Assembly (NCBI GenBank): GCA_038030265.1
Contig: CM075938.1
Location: 50,151,189-50,215,188, forward strand
Direction: 5' to 3'
Source of the DNA: Corythucha ciliata
Taxonomy: Eukaryota > Arthropoda > Insecta > Hemiptera > Tingidae
Length of the DNA: 64,000 bases
Shown: positions 1-12,331 of the stretch, piece by piece
Layout: the number at the start of each line of letters is the position of its first letter
How positions within the stretch are numbered: position 1 is the first letter of the stretch
Translations under genes and position numbers: made by a program
The notes under the pieces: generated by a model
The model's input: the letters and a program-made list of their open reading frames with translations, nothing else
The model's database searches: none
Told to the model about the DNA's origin: nothing

Positions 1-598
1 CCACCTAGAGAAGAAAAAAAAAAAAAAAAAATGTGAACGACCGGGGAGAAAGTTAAAAGACGTTGTTTAATTGAGAAGAGGGGGTGGGGGCTAGAGAAAG
101 TATTTTCTAGTCGCGACGTCATTTTTTTTCGATTAATCAAACAACGCGTCCCCGACCTCGAGAATTTAAACCTGTTGAGTAAGTTTAATGGATTAATGGG
201 CCCCATGCCACCCCCCCACTCACCGTCTATCCAAGGAACAAGGCTCTCTTCCCCCACTACTTCAAATTCGCTGCAAAATAAAGTTCAGCGCTTGAAAACG
301 GATGGGTTGGTGGCGCGGGGTGGTAGGGAGAGAGACCCCACTGCTTTCTTCGACAATATTTTTTTTTTTTTTTTAGTCCTTCGTCGATATACGAAGGACC
401 TTTTAAAGTTCTTCGTTTGAAGTGGTGGTGACCGGGGAGAGTGAGTTTTGAACGTGACCTACATGTTACCCGCGTCTCGCGAGTAAGAAAAAAAAAACTC
501 GCTTTCAGTCAAGTGTATGAGCGCGTCACTATGGATGCCGGTGACAGTGGTTTAGAGTGAATAAAATTTAAATATTTTGCGATATAAAAAAAAAAAAA

Positions 599-2874
599 AT
601 GAAAATTTGCGGTTGTACAATTGTGTTGTTCGGTGTTTTGGGTAAGTTTTTGATCGTGTGTCACGACGTCATCAAAATGTTGTGAGAGAGACCTAAAAAA
701 ATGTTTGCCCGTGTAACAGGAGCGTGCCAGGGCCTATTTGTACCCGAACAGATTCCATCGCTTCTGTCCTTCATTTACACCAACATTCCAACGATAAGAA
801 AAGGTATATTGAAATAAATGAGGTACGAGGAAACTTTCACCGTCACAAAAACACAAAAATTTAAACCAACCGCAATAGCCTTGCCTTGGGGTGAGTGTCT
901 CGAGGGAAAGGCGGTGACGGTGGGGAGGGAGAGCATTAGGCAAGTTGGTAAATTTTCTCTAAAAGTTTAAATAAAGTTTTGCTTTCCTTTTTTTTTTTTT
1001 TTCAAAATCAAGGAAGGCAAATTACAAAACTTGAGAAGAGTTCCCAAGTCTTTTAAGAGAGATAAGCTCTCTATGAAGAAACGGTGAAGCGGTTTGTGCA
1101 ACCGCTCAGAAAATAATTGACCCCCCCCCTCCCACTCACACCTACATACCGACGCTTCTCATCCACGTAATTGCTGAAGCTGGATGGTTGGCCGCAGCAA
1201 CTTGAAAAAAAAAAAATCTGTGCCTCAACCTCCAATTCCAGGGGTTTCCCCTCAAGGATTGAATTTTTTTCAAATGGGCAGAAAGAGCGTCTGTTAAGAA
1301 GACAATTAATTTCAAAATTGATCTTATACGAATGGGTATTTCACTTCCCCTATAGAAAAAGTAATAATAATAGTTCAATCGTGCTTTGCTAGAAGAAAAA
1401 AATTGATAAAAATGTGGACAAAAAATAACTTGTTTCTAGGTCAAAGAACTGCGCCACCCTTATACAAGGCCCATAAAGTTTACCCTTGAAATATGAAAGC
1501 AAGCGAAAAAACAACACAACAAATTATTTTAAGGCGAAAAGGGATGAAACGTGTGCAAGTGAAAGGGAAGACGTCAAAACGGGGGCACTTCCCACGCCTC
1601 CAAAAAAGTTCCGATTTTCATTTTGAAAAATTGATTGTACTTGGATGCTTGGCATAAAATTCGCATTGTTAACCTTTTTTCAAGATTCATCGCCCAACCC
1701 AAAATTCCGTAGCCCAAATTTGGTATTTTTTACAAATTTGAAAAAAAAGCAGGTACAGCCCAGTTGTAGAATTAACCACTGATTCCAAAACGTGTTTTAG
1801 ATTTACTCTCCGACCAAAATTCGCGTCCGAAACCGAAAAATGGTAGATCCCCCGCGCATAATGTTATTAATGCTTCATCCAACAAAGCCTCCTTCCTGCC
1901 GCTCACCCAGTGTGGACGGCGCGCGGGAGAGTCTACCTATTTTTCGGTTTCGGACGCGAATTTTGATCGGAGCGTAAATCTAAAAAACGTTTTGGAATCG
2001 ATGGTTAATTCTACAACTGGGTTGTACCTGCTTTTTTCAAATTTGTAAACACTACCAAATTTGGGCTACGGAATTTTGGGTTGGGCGATGAATCTTGAAA
2101 AAAGGTTAACAATGCGAATTTTATACCAAGCACCCAAGTACAATCCATTTTTCAAAATGAAAATCGGACCTTTTTTGGAGGCGTGAGAAGTGCCTCCGTT
2201 TTGACGTTTTCCCACTCACTTGCTCACGTTTCATCCCCTTTCGCCTTAAATAATGATGAATGTGTTAGGGGAAAGTTTTAAAGGGAGGGGGTTGTCTAAT
2301 TATTCGTGTAAATTAAACGCTTCCTTTTTTTTCGTTTCTCCTAGGAACTGACTCTCGAGTCGGTTTTGGTTTCCGAGTTGGACCCAACGCCGACTTTCAA
2401 GTCGTCCTCGAATTGGGACCGCAAACCAACACCGCTCCGTTAGGACCGCAAGCCGCCAACGGCGGCAGTGTCGACGACAACAGTTTGGGAAATAGTAAGC
2501 GAGAGGCGATCGCTTCGACGGGCAACAAAAAGAAAATGAGTTGGCTCGAAGCTTGGAGGCACCAACAGGTCTGCACTTAACGGGTGAAGGGAGGGATTTT
2601 TTTTTTTTTTATCAATCGCGATTTTTATTCAAAACAGGTGTTGGCTCAAAATGACGACAACGTCGGCACTGTAAAATTACAGCCAGAGATGAACAGGGAC
2701 GTGGTGGCTCATCTTCATCAACTGTACAAGGAGACGGCTCCTACAAAAAATGACGATGACGTTGCATCAGTTACACAACCTGCCCCTGAGGAAAATTCAA
2801 TAAGCAAAAGGATAGACACTTTGCACAGTAAATTTCGTTCTTTCAGAAATACGAAAAATCGTTTAACCGTCTAA
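599..2874 (+). CDS. small secreted protein, four exons, unrecognised family
   Basis: Proposed exons are 599-641, 720-803, 2345-2568 and 2638-2874. They join in frame (phases 1, 1, 0) to give 195 residues ending in TAA. Each boundary is GT-AG: a strong gtaagt donor after exon 1, then gtatat and a weak gtctgc, with acceptors ending taacag, tcctag and aaacag. Exons 1 and 2 encode a hydrophobic signal peptide (MKICGCTIVLFGVLG and onward, likely cut near residue 19). Residues 44-69 form a compact motif, GTDSRVGFGFRVGPNADF followed by a hydrophobic strand and LGP. The mature part has no cysteine, is rich in Asn, Asp and Gln, and has basic sites at 94-95 (KR), 104-106 (KKK) and 174-175 (KR). The signal peptide implies secretion. 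The basic sites could be processing sites, but that is inference. Intron 2 holds a palindromic transposon. I do not recognise the family. An upstream non-coding exon is possible. Confidence 0.55.
1529..2249. mobile_element. palindromic foldback/MITE element flanked by TTAA
   Basis: Two arms of roughly 320-330 bases are near-perfect reverse complements around a centre near 1888. Arm sequence such as GGCGAAAAGGGATGAAACG at the left end reappears inverted at the right end, and the inner part (cggtttcggacgcgaatttt) meets its complement across a loop of about 70 bases. The outermost matching bases are TTAA on both sides (1529-1532 and 2246-2249), as expected for a piggyBac-type target site. The inverted similarity runs a few bases further, so TTAA may instead belong to the arms. 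There is no coding capacity. It lies in the second intron of the secreted-protein gene, and its transcript would fold into a very long hairpin. Confidence 0.85.
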
Positions 2875-4470
2875 TGAGTTTCGTTTGACTGTGTTTTGTT
2901 TTGTTTTATATTATATATTTCTTTATATTTATTCATCACTGACGTGGTTCATCACAAAATCAGACAATACGGCACTGCACCCAAATATGTCTAATTCAGG
3001 GGTGAGGGCCTTACGATAAGTCCCCCGGTGGTCGTAACTGTAAATGACTGCCAGAAAATTGTATATCTTTGTCGAAGAAAACATAATTTTTATTAAACGC
3101 ACGTGAATATGAACGTACAGCAGTCAAAATGCCATAAGTGCACGAGACGTCATCGCTATATGCCGCAAAAGGGGAGTGGAGTGGAGTGGGTGGGTGGGAG
3201 TGGCCCTGAGAGAGTATGGAATACACGCGACCGGCTCGAGACTTCTAAAAACGTGGCCATCTTCGGTCAAAACCAGCAGGCCTAGCCCCCCCCCCCCAAC
3301 ACCCAAGCAGCTCCTAATGGCTACAGCTAGCGGGGCATCCCGATTCAAAGGACTTGTACCAGCGCAGTGGCGTAACCAGAAATATGCCCCGAGGAGGAGG
3401 TAACTATGGAAGAGAGGGGTCATTCCACGATCTAACACCCCGTCACCATTTGAGAACACCAATGAGCTTGAAAGATCAGCAAAAGTCGACAATTTCCCTC
3501 ACAAGTGAGAGTAATTAATGTATAATTCACAGTTTTGCACACGCTAACGACTGGTTTCCGTGCCGTCCAGTTAATTTCTGAGGCTTCTTCGCCCTCCTTG
3601 GAGCCAAGAAGTCCCGCGGCTTCAGTAGTGAAATCTGCAATTTAGAATGGACTGATGGAAAGAAAAATGTCAAACGTCCTCTTTTCTGGCTGAAATATCC
3701 GCGAAATTGAACATTTTACAGTCTATTGTATCGAGTACTTTAAAATCAGTTTAAAATCAGTCGATTGGGCTGAGTGTGCTCTTTCAGAAAACTCAACCCC
3801 ACCCGCGTTGTGTGGCTCGGCCAAATATTTGGTTAAGTGTCTTGTGCCTATAAGAGAGTCAGGCCGGCCAAAGTGCAAAGTGGAAAACCCACTTAATTTA
3901 CTTAAATGTCGAATAAAAGCCGCTAAGTTGATTTTTTAAAGAGCTAAGCACGCGAAATTCGGATTTCTAGTTACTAAACCCCAAGAATTTGATTTTAGAA
4001 GAGCCAAAACCTGACCAAGAGACGAGAATTAACAGTATTTTTCTTTTTCCTCGGTTTTAGTTGATTATTTCGACTCCAGAGCGAGTAATCGCGAGGGCCG
4101 CGTAGGTTAAATGGGGGCCATCCTTGGACTCAAAGGCTCGTTGTGGCCACCTCTGAGAGGCCACCAGCACCCCCTCCACAACTGACAACTGGAAATTGCC
4201 CAGTTTTACGGTTCACGGCTACCGATTAAAATAATGTTATTGACAGCTGCCATTTTGAATTCTGTACCAAAATAAAGCGGTTTCTTAGTACAAGTATGCG
4301 GTCTCACAGGATCGTTGAAATCAACGAGAATCAGACCGTGTGTCCCTGTGTCATACGTGAGGCGGGACCCACGTGATTTTACCGTTTAGAGCGGGCTTAG
4401 CGTTTATACCGGGTGCGCGATTTTCATAGATACAATACTGTACGGGCGTTTAACACTGAAAACGCGAAAT
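2875..4470. other. intergenic DNA, no supported gene
   Basis: An ATTAAA at about 3092-3097 could serve the upstream gene as a poly(A) signal, but this is weak. A sequence at 3365 reading CAGTGGCGTAACCAG looks like one terminal inverted repeat of a hAT-type transposon, and no partner end was found. A C run lies near 3286-3297. The open frames on both strands at 3011-3492 overlap each other and show no family signature. Confidence 0.4.
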
Positions 4471-4739
4471 GGCGTGATTACAGGTCACGTAGGACGGGGC
4501 CTGTTATGTAAATTGAGGAATTTATGGCAAAATTTAGCCCAATGGGACGACAAATGTGCCGTAAAACGACTGATTTCCACCCGAGAAACTGTCAATCTTA
4601 TTATTCCGGCAAAAAACTTACTATTATGGTCCTCCCGTGCGTGCATCACTAACCGTGTGTGAGCGAAAATTTCCCCCTGGGACCCCAAATATTTCTCAAA
4701 CCACGGAATGCTCTAACAATAAATAGATCTGACTACATA

Positions 4740-5975
4740 AACGTTTAAACATACAAAAATTGGACTACAAAAAGCTTGAACTCCCAAAAAGCTCAAACAA
4801 CACTAACGACAGGATTAGTGAACCATAACCGCGAAACAACACTGACCACCAAAAGGTCTAATCACAAACAAATTGAACCACCAAAACTTGAACTCGCAAA
4901 ACGAAACGCAAGAATGGAACCACAGGAAGATCAAGCCTCAAAAGCTCTTATCACAGAAAGCAGCCACCCCAAAATGCGCCAGTTACAAAATGCTCTATTC
5001 ACAAAAAGCACCACAACAAAACTTTCTAACCACAAAATCTAACTATAAAAATGTCTTAACCACAAATTGCTCCAACCACAAAACCTCGAACCAGAAAAAG
5101 CTCTCACCACAAAAGGACCAGACCACAAAAAGTCTAAACCACAGAAAAATTAAACCGAAAAACCTTGAACCTCAAGAAGACAAAAAGCTGAAATCTGTCA
5201 CCCCTAAGTACCCCAAATAAAAAAATTCTCTAATCACAAAATATTGAAAAACTGAAAGTTCTAACCACAAAAAACCTCTAACCATAAAGTACACTAACCA
5301 CAGAACACACTTTCCACAAAAAATACTAAAATAAATCCAAAGGAAAATTGGACCACAAAAACTTGAACCGCAAAAAGCTTAAACGTCGAAAGCTGCAACC
5401 CCGAAATCAATGAACCATAAAGAGCTTGAACCACAGAAAGTATAGCACGCCTAAAATGCGGAAATAACAAAATTCTCTGACCACGAAAAGCTTGGAATGC
5501 TTTTAACACAGAAGCTTGGACCAGAAAAGCTCGAACCACAAAAAGCCCTGACCACAAAAAGTCTAAACAGAGAAAAATTGAACCGCTAAAAAGCTCAAAC
5601 GCCGGAAGTGCTATCCAAAATACTCTAACCGCACAATGAACCGCAGAATGCAGCAACCACAGCAGACAGCCGCTCGAACCATAGAACGCAGCAATCCTAA
5701 AATGCGTTAATAACGAAATGCTCTAACCACAAAAATCTTGAACCAAAAATGCACTAACCACAAAACGCTCTGATGACCACAAAAGTCTAACCAAAGAAAA
5801 ATTGTACCACCAAAAGCTTAAAAGCCGAAAGCTGTAACCCCAAAAAGCTCTGACCACAAGAAGTCTAACCACAGATTGAAAAATTGAACTACAAGATAAC
5901 TTGAACCCCAAAAAGACCAGACACCGAAAAACTACAACCAAACAATGCTCTAACCACAAGAAGCCGGATGCATAA
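4740..5975. repeat. degenerate 15-base minisatellite (aaccacaaaaagctc type)
   Basis: About 1.2 kb of imperfect tandem units of 14 to 16 bases built on AACCACAAAAAGCTC, with variants such as gaaccacag and ctaaccac. The absence of G-rich codons leaves accidental open frames on both strands. Their Lys, Gln and Asn repetition follows the DNA repeat rather than a protein. Related arrays lie at 40160-40910 and, as an inverted pair, at 27000-27250. Confidence 0.85.
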
Positions 5976-6928
5976 AATGATTTTGGCTAATCTGACGTCA
6001 ACAAACGGTGCGCAGGGAGGTGGGGACAACATTAGCCAAACCGGGACTGTTGGCAACCCTGCTAATCAAACAACCATTTTATTGTGAGTGATGTCGTGTG
6101 GGGAAGGAGAAGGCAACCACCATGAATGTTCATTATATTGTGCAACCCATCAATGCAACCCACAAACGTTCAATTTTATTGTGCAACTCCTAGTTTGCGC
6201 AATATTTATTTGTACGTGTATGAGCCGCTTAATTTCGGAACCATAATGAGAAAAATTTGACAGTTCCTATACTTCCTGGTGGTCCTTGTGCCGTTACTGC
6301 CAAGAGCTCATCCAAGGGTGTCCATCCACCCCCAAAATAGGTCCCCTCCCAACCCACCCTCTAGAATGTGCTTGCGCCCCAAAGCCGACTTTTGTGCAAC
6401 GTGCAATGAGTACACAAAGGTGCCTTGGTCTTGGTACTATTTTGCTCTAACAAGGGAGACGAGGAAACTCTGCAATTTTTGACTTGCAATGATGATTCCC
6501 GGCCTGAAGACACCCGGTTTATACCGATATCTAGTGGAGGAGTGGCGCGGCGGTGCATTCCCGTCTCCCTTTCGAGTCTAGGAAAAGGCAATGGCCCACC
6601 TCTGATCTCTTTCGATTTTTGCCCACGGTACTGAGCATATTCCCCCACCCACAGCAATCAATTAATTCCGCGCAAAATCCAGTACCGGCAATTAAACTTA
6701 CTTTTTGTCCTAAAATTGTAAATTTCATCCCAAAAACACGACACTGGGGCCCAAAGACTGACGTTTTTAATATAAACTCTCCATTTGACCTCAAAAATCA
6801 ATTTTTTTTTTTTTTTACAAGAAACAACAGAATCAGATGGATTTCATTACATTTTATAACGATTTCCATTCAACACACTGCCCGAGTGTAGTGCAGCGTC
6901 CCCACCATAAACATATGTTTCATTTCAG
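5976..6928. other. low-evidence intergenic stretch with short internal duplication
   Basis: Two similar segments near 6130-6200 repeat a motif ending ttattgtgcaac. From about 6425 to 6634 the plus strand is open with fairly normal codon use and mixed amino acids, but no ATG opens it and the only upstream AG has a poor pyrimidine tract. The minus strand is open over the same bases. I therefore do not call a gene here. Confidence 0.3.
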
Positions 6929-7267
6929 AGAGGACGGGTGGGCAAACTTACACGACACGAGTGTATTGCATTGAATGGAAAACGCCATTGGAGAACGAGA
7001 GGGGTGATCTCCCCATTCACCCCCTCACGGTGTTAGGGGTGCCAGGAAAATAGGATTGGAGCGGGAACTTTTCGAAATTCTGCGTTAAAACGAAAAACTA
7101 AAACCCGCAATACGCAGGTGTTCTTGCGTGGTTTTCGCTAATTTTTTTTTTTTTTTTTGTGTGTTATTTCAGTCGTACCATCAAAATGTGCAAATCCTTC
7201 ACGGTCGCCATATTTTGTTACGTTGACGCTCACTAAAAAAAATCATTTCTGGAATTTGGCTCACTAA
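6929..7267 (+). CDS. possible 3' terminal exons of an unknown gene
   Basis: Two good plus-strand acceptors occur close together. One ends tttcatttcag before 6929. The other is a run of 18 T followed by gtgtgttatttcag before 7173. The first exon would run 6929-7003 with a gtgatc donor. Read with two leading bases it gives a protein-like segment containing TGGQTYTTRVYCIEWK. It joins at phase 1 to 7173-7267, which ends in TAA. A second phase pair is also open, so the frame is not settled. No upstream exons or start were found and the family is unknown. The last codons run into a minisatellite, which lowers confidence. Confidence 0.2.
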
Positions 7268-7770
7268 AAAACCAATATAGAGAATTTTTGCATCCTAAAA
7301 ATACATTTTCACAGATTTGACTCAACATAAAGGCAAACTCGAACTCATCATTAAAAACAAAATTAGTGGTTTTACCTCAAAACAAAGTCGGAAAAACGTC
7401 AGTTTTGGAGAAAAAAAATATCCAGTTTTGGGGTAAAATATTCAATTTTGAGGTGGAATCGGCAAAATCGTCAGTTTTGTATAGTGACAGCTTTTGGAAC
7501 ACGTCAGCTTTGGCGCGAAATCGACTGTTTTGGTGTAATGTCCTCTCATTTGGGAACAAATCGACAGTATTATGGTGAAATGGTCGGTATCATCGTCGGT
7601 AAAATCATCAGTTTTAGTGCACGATGTGAGTTTTGGAAGTGAAATCGCCGGTGGTGTTGTGAAAACTACAGTTTTTGGGTAACGGTTCGGCTTTTGCGTG
7701 AAATTGATTTCTGTTTCGGAACAAAATATTCAGTATTGGGTTAAAAAATGTCATTTTTTTTTCACGTCTC
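7240..7770. repeat. degenerate minisatellite (tcagttttggggtgaaatcg type)
   Basis: Loose tandem units of about 18 to 24 bases carry variants of TCAGTTTTGGGGTGAAATCG. They begin near 7240 in the form aaaaccaatatagagaattt and become clearer from 7380. Overlapping short open frames on both strands are by-products. Confidence 0.6.
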
Positions 7771-8404
7771 TCAGGCAAGACGTTGAAAAGTGGGACACCT
7801 TGCACTGGAGGGCTAAGCCCTTTCTACAATTATCAATATTTCTTAGGGAAACATTGTCAATTTTCGGACAGAAAATCCTGAATAGAAGGCTACAAGGTCA
7901 GTTTCCCAGCAGAAATGTGCTTTTTTTAAACAGATTCTGAACCTTTTTGCGAAAATTCATTTTCTGGGGAGCAATTTGAAGATTTATCCTATCCTAGCGC
8001 CTATTTATCTGAGTAGACGAACTACCAGTTCTCTTGCTGGGGTCTCTGACACGTTTCTGCCCACCCCTAGACAAAAGGCTGGCTTCGCCCCTGCTCGGTC
8101 CCCCACACGCTGGTCTGAAGGGGAAAATAGAGGATGTGGTCTGGGCCTTGGGGTCCTGACGACTCCGTGCACCTTTTGAATACCAACCCGTTCCCCGGGT
8201 GGGGGACACCTGGACTCTTCCTAAATAATTATAAAATAAACCCGCGTGTATATGAGCTCGGCCACAAACACATTGCCAGTATCCTCAGGTGGAAAGTAAT
8301 GGCCTCTCATTTGAAGCCAAACATGACTGTTGTCATCAGACAAGGTGGTCAGCTTGAAAGGATAAAGTCACCGTTCAGATTGAGCCACGATTTGGCGTTA
8401 TCTA
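7771..8404. other. intergenic DNA with a hAT-like terminal repeat
   Basis: The sequence ending at about 8093, read in reverse, begins CAGGGGCGAAGCCAGCCTTT. That form is common for hAT transposon ends in invertebrates. A plus-strand frame from about 8230 to 8412 is open but has no recognisable motif. No matching left end was located, so this is at most a fragment. Confidence 0.3.
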
Positions 8405-9612
8405 CGCGTTAACCGCGAATTAGCGAATTCTCAACACTTCAGCACTTCTTCTCAATTTCATCGGTGAATCAGATATTTTCTCCCATTTTAGCCGTGAATC
8501 GGCGATTTTTCTCCGTTTTTGCTGTGAGTTAGCGATTTTTGCTAATTGGCCAAGAAAGAGGCCTCCGGAAACGTCGCGTCGGCTTGCCATTTCCTCAATT
8601 TTTTGTGTGAATTAGCAAATTGTCTCGCAATCAACCATTTATTTTTATTTTAACCGCACATTAGCGTTTTTCCTCTTGTAGCCGCTAAAATTACAGCACT
8701 AATACTCCTGCGTTCATTCGCAGTTTCCCGATGAAACATCCAGACCGAAATTGAGAAAACAATCGGTGATTCGCGGTGTATAGATGCCACGTAATGGCTA
8801 AAATGAAGAAAAAACTCTAATTTGCTGTTCTTTGCTAAAATTGAGATGTGGTCCGCAGTTTTTGCTTTTCTGCAAGTTCTAAAAGGCAAAAAACGTTTAA
8901 AAAGGCAAGAAATACCACTAGGGCAATACGAGAGAAAAAAACACACTAATTTGGGGCTAAAATTGAGAAAAATGACAAATTCACAACTGAAGTTGCAAAA
9001 ATCGCCCATTCGTGGATAAAAAAGAGAAAAGCCACTAATTCGCAGCTAATTTTTCGAAAAATGCTAATTCCCGACTAAAATTAGAATAATGGCTAATTAG
9101 CAGCTAAAATTGGGACAAACACTAATCCACGGCAAACTTTACTTATAACTTCATAGGTGTAAACTTGATGGAAATAAAAACCAACGGCAAAAATTGAGAA
9201 AAATAACTGATTGCTAATGAAATACACAAAAAGCGCTAATTAGCGGTTAAACTTGGAACAATCCTATTTCATCGACAAAATTGAAAAGAACCGCTAATTA
9301 ATTCGCGGCCAAAATTGTGAAAAATCCTATAATTTGTGGATAGAGTCTAGAAGAAAAAACGTTAATTCGCGGATATAAAGAAGAAAAACGGTTAATTCGC
9401 GGCTAAAATTGAGAAAAACGCTAATTCACGACTGAAATTTAGTAATAATGCTGACTCGCGGCTAAAATTTAGGAAAACACAAATCCGTGGATTCTGAAGG
9501 ATACTTCGAGCCTGAAAAATCTGAGAAAAAGCGCTGGCCCATAGCTAAAAGATGCGAAAAATAAAATAGTAAATGCGGGGCATAAATAGTTAATACACCG
9601 CTATTATGTGCG
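8405..9612. repeat. 29-base minisatellite B, orientation switch near 8720
   Basis: From 8405 to about 8700 units read as gccgcgaattagcgtttttc followed by tcaatttta (reverse orientation). From about 8740 to 9612 the same family reads gctaattcgcggctaaaatt followed by gagaaaaac (forward). Copies are diverged but the spacing near 29 bases is kept. The array continues at 12340 after an inserted transposon. Confidence 0.85.
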
Positions 9613-9620
9613 GTCAATAT
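9613..9620. repeat. left target site duplication GTCAATAT
   Basis: These eight bases are repeated exactly at 12332-12339, immediately outside the two ends of the hAT-like element. An 8-base duplication is the hallmark of hAT insertion. Confidence 0.85.
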
Positions 9621-9769
9621 CAGTGGCGGATCCAAGGGAGGGGCCACAGGGGCCATGGCCCCTCCCTTGTGCAAAAAAAAATTATCAAAACCTCCTCCAA
9701 AATCCCATCGAGAAGGGGTGATTACCTCTAATTTTAGGATCATTTTATCAGAGGCTCAAGGGTCAGAGG

Positions 9770-10125
9770 TTCGCGAGAGGCACGAAATTCTAAGTTATTT
9801 AAGGGAAAAACTCTCGCGAATGGCCTTCACTGGGGGGAAAATTGACGTCGTGGAACGCGACCACGTCAAGGGATAAATTTATGCGAAAAGGTCCCGCCAA
9901 GGGCAAACTTTTAGCGAAACGTCACATTGTAGGGGAAAAACTCTTTCGAAAGGCCGCGGCACAACGAGTAAACTATACGCAAAATGCCCCACGGCGGGCA
10001 AAACGAAACATTCGGGAAAACACTCACGTGAATCGCCACATTCAAGGCGTTCATTTACGTGAAATGCAGCGTCAAGGGCAACACATATGCGAAACGCTTC
10101 ACCAAGAGCAATGTTAAGGTGAAAT
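9770..10125. repeat. degenerate 28-base repeat inside hAT element
   Basis: Units vary around gccaagggcaaacttatgcg plus aaacgtc. The 91-residue open frame at 9842-10117 is produced by this repeat: its Arg, His and Ala repetition tracks the unit. I do not regard it as a gene. Confidence 0.6.
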
Positions 10126-10139
10126 TATTGTATATTTTA

Positions 10140-11880
10140 TAAATAAAACTCGTCGGTATCACGAAAAAATGGGCAACTTCATAACGAAATTGTCTGTTTT
10201 ATGAGAAAACTTTCAATTTTGTAAGGCATCTTAAGCTTATGAGCATAATGGTTGATTTAATGAGGAAATTTTCAGTCTAAAAGGCGTCAATTTGATGAGT
10301 GTATTGTCAGTTTGATAAGCTAATATTCAATTTTATGAAGGAAATGACATATTATTGTATGAGGAACTGTCAATAGGTATAATGAGAAAATTGCCCTTTT
10401 TGAATGAATTTCCAATTTTGTAAGGAAATTGTTAGTTCGAATTAGAAATTGTTACTTTCAAGAGGAAACCGTAAATTTTCTAGTAATCGTTAATTTTAGG
10501 ACGAAATTTTCAGTTTCACGAGGAAATATTTAAATTGACCTTTTTATAAGCGCATTGTCAATTTAATTAAAAATTTTTGTCAATTTGAAGCTAAAATTGT
10601 CAATTTAACGTGGAAATTGTAACTCATCCTCAATGATTTAGTTATGGTCCTTCGAACTTATTAATTTTGTCCCATGACTAATTGTTAACACAGTAATTGG
10701 TGATCGTTTATTTTGGATTTAAACTTATCATTTTTAATATGAATAGCCCATTATACGCGGAAATGACCAATTTTAAGAGTGAATTGTCAATTTTATATGT
10801 AAATTATTAATTTTACAGGGAAATTGACAATTTTATGAGGAAATAGTCAATATTATGAGGAAATTGTCAATTTTATGAGGAAATTGTCAATTTTATGAGG
10901 TAATTGTCAATTTTATGAAGAAATTGTCCATTTTACGAGGAAATGGTCAATTTTATGAGAAAATTGTCAATTATATGAGGAAGTTGTCCGTTTTATGAGG
11001 AAATTGTCTCTTTTATGAGGAAATTGTCACTTTTATGGGGAAATTGTCAATTTTATGAGGAAATAATAAATTTTATGAGGAATGGTTTTTTTTTATGGTC
11101 AAATTGTCAATTTTATATGAGGAAATTGTCAATTTTATGAGAATTGTCAATTTTATGAGGAAATTGTCCGTTTTATGAGAAAATTGTCAATTTTATAAGG
11201 AAATCGTAAATTTTATGAGGAAATGGTGAATTTTATCAGAAAACTCAATTATATGAGGAAATTGTCAATTTTTAGAGTAAATTGTCGCCTTTAGGAGGAA
11301 GTAATGGTCACTTTTACGGGGAAATTGGCAGTTTTATGAGGAAATGATGACGTTATGAGGAAATTGTCTACTTTATGAGGAAATTTACAGTTTTATGAAA
11401 AAATTGTCAATTTTATGAGGAAATTGTCTATTTTGTGGGGAAATTGTCGATTTTATGAGGGAATGGTATATGTTACAAGGAAATTGACAATGTTATGAAG
11501 AAATAATCAATTTATTGGGAAATTGTCAATTTTATGAGGAAATTGTCCATTCTATGGGGAAATTGTCAATTTTACTAGGAAATTGTCAATTCTATGAGGA
11601 AATTGTATATGTTATAAGGAAATTCTCAATTTTATGCAGAAATAATCAATTTTACAGGGCAATTGTCAATTTTATGAGGAAATTGTCCATTGTATGAGAA
11701 AATTGTCAATTCTATGAGGAAATTTTCAATTTTATAATGAAATAATCAATTTTATCTGGAATTGTCTATTTTATGAGGAAATTGTCAATTTTATTAGGAA
11801 ATTTTCAATTTTATTAGGAAATTTTCAATTTTATGAGCAAATCGTCAATTTCATGTGGAGACTGTCAATTTTATCAACGG
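10140..11880. repeat. 20-base AT-rich minisatellite (attgtcaattttatgaggaa)
   Basis: About 85 imperfect tandem units of ATTGTCAATTTTATGAGGAA, most regular between 10850 and 11720 and decaying at both edges. Decay toward the ends and a uniform centre are typical of arrays homogenised by slippage or unequal exchange. The array lies entirely within the hAT element. Confidence 0.9.
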
Positions 11881-12331
11881 CCAATTTGGGTAAATTTGTT
11901 TGCCATTAAACCAACTTTACTGGGAGGCCTATTTCAGTGACCGATTGCGCCAATTTTGCGCACAAAGAACCGTTTTTTGCTGGTTTCACCGTAATTTCCC
12001 GGATTTCGCTCGCCAAAAAACCAAATTTTGAGGGTTAAAATCACAGCGCTAGCCGTGGGACATAAGAGCTTCCCCTCCACCAGTGCGCTGAGTTAACTTC
12101 ATTCGGCGGGAGGCATATTTTTGCCAAACTAATAGTTCACGCTACGTTGAATGTTGTTGTTTCCCCCCCCCCTTTTCCGGCCTTTGGGTTTCCTTAATTT
12201 TCCAATTATCAGTGATTAAGACCATTGAAAACTGTGTCTGTCTAGCAACTGTGTGGTATATTTCTAGAAGAGGGGGCCGGATGGACTCCTAATATGGCCC
12301 CCTCCTCAAGCTGACTCTGGATCCGCGCCTG
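11881..12331. other. unique right flank of the hAT element
   Basis: No gene is seen. The stretch ends in the right terminal repeat. The segment 12260-12320 contains gggggccggatggactcc and ggccccctcctcaagc, G/C-rich subterminal sequence resembling the left end (gggaggggccacaggggcc). Confidence 0.6.

Larger units (their letters stand above)
9621..12331. mobile_element. non-autonomous hAT-type transposon filled with minisatellite
   Basis: The left end is CAGTGGCGGATCCAAGG. The right end, read inverted, is CAGGCGCGGATCCAGAG, so the terminal inverted repeats agree at about 12 of the first 14 bases. Perfect 8-base direct repeats (GTCAATAT) flank it, and it interrupts minisatellite B. No transposase is visible. 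The inside consists of a short unique left part, a degenerate repeat of about 28 bases (9770-10125), a 20-base minisatellite (10140-11880), and about 350 bases of unique DNA before the right end. It is a 2.7 kb element that would need a transposase from elsewhere. Confidence 0.85.

Noticed and set aside
3124..3492. 122-residue minus frame
   Set aside because: It overlaps frames on the other strand, includes a polyG-encoded run, and has no motif.
3580..3650. Minus-strand acceptor and open frame, tested as the missing last TBL2 exon
   Set aside because: The phase would fit exon 6, but the encoded peptide shows no WD-repeat features and does not resemble the TBL2 C terminus.
4740..5975. Short direct repeats considered as a CRISPR-like array
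   Set aside because: Units are contiguous and degenerate without unique spacers, and the DNA is animal.
9842..10117. 91-residue Arg/His-rich frame
   Set aside because: It lies in a degenerate 28-base repeat inside the hAT element and has no motif.
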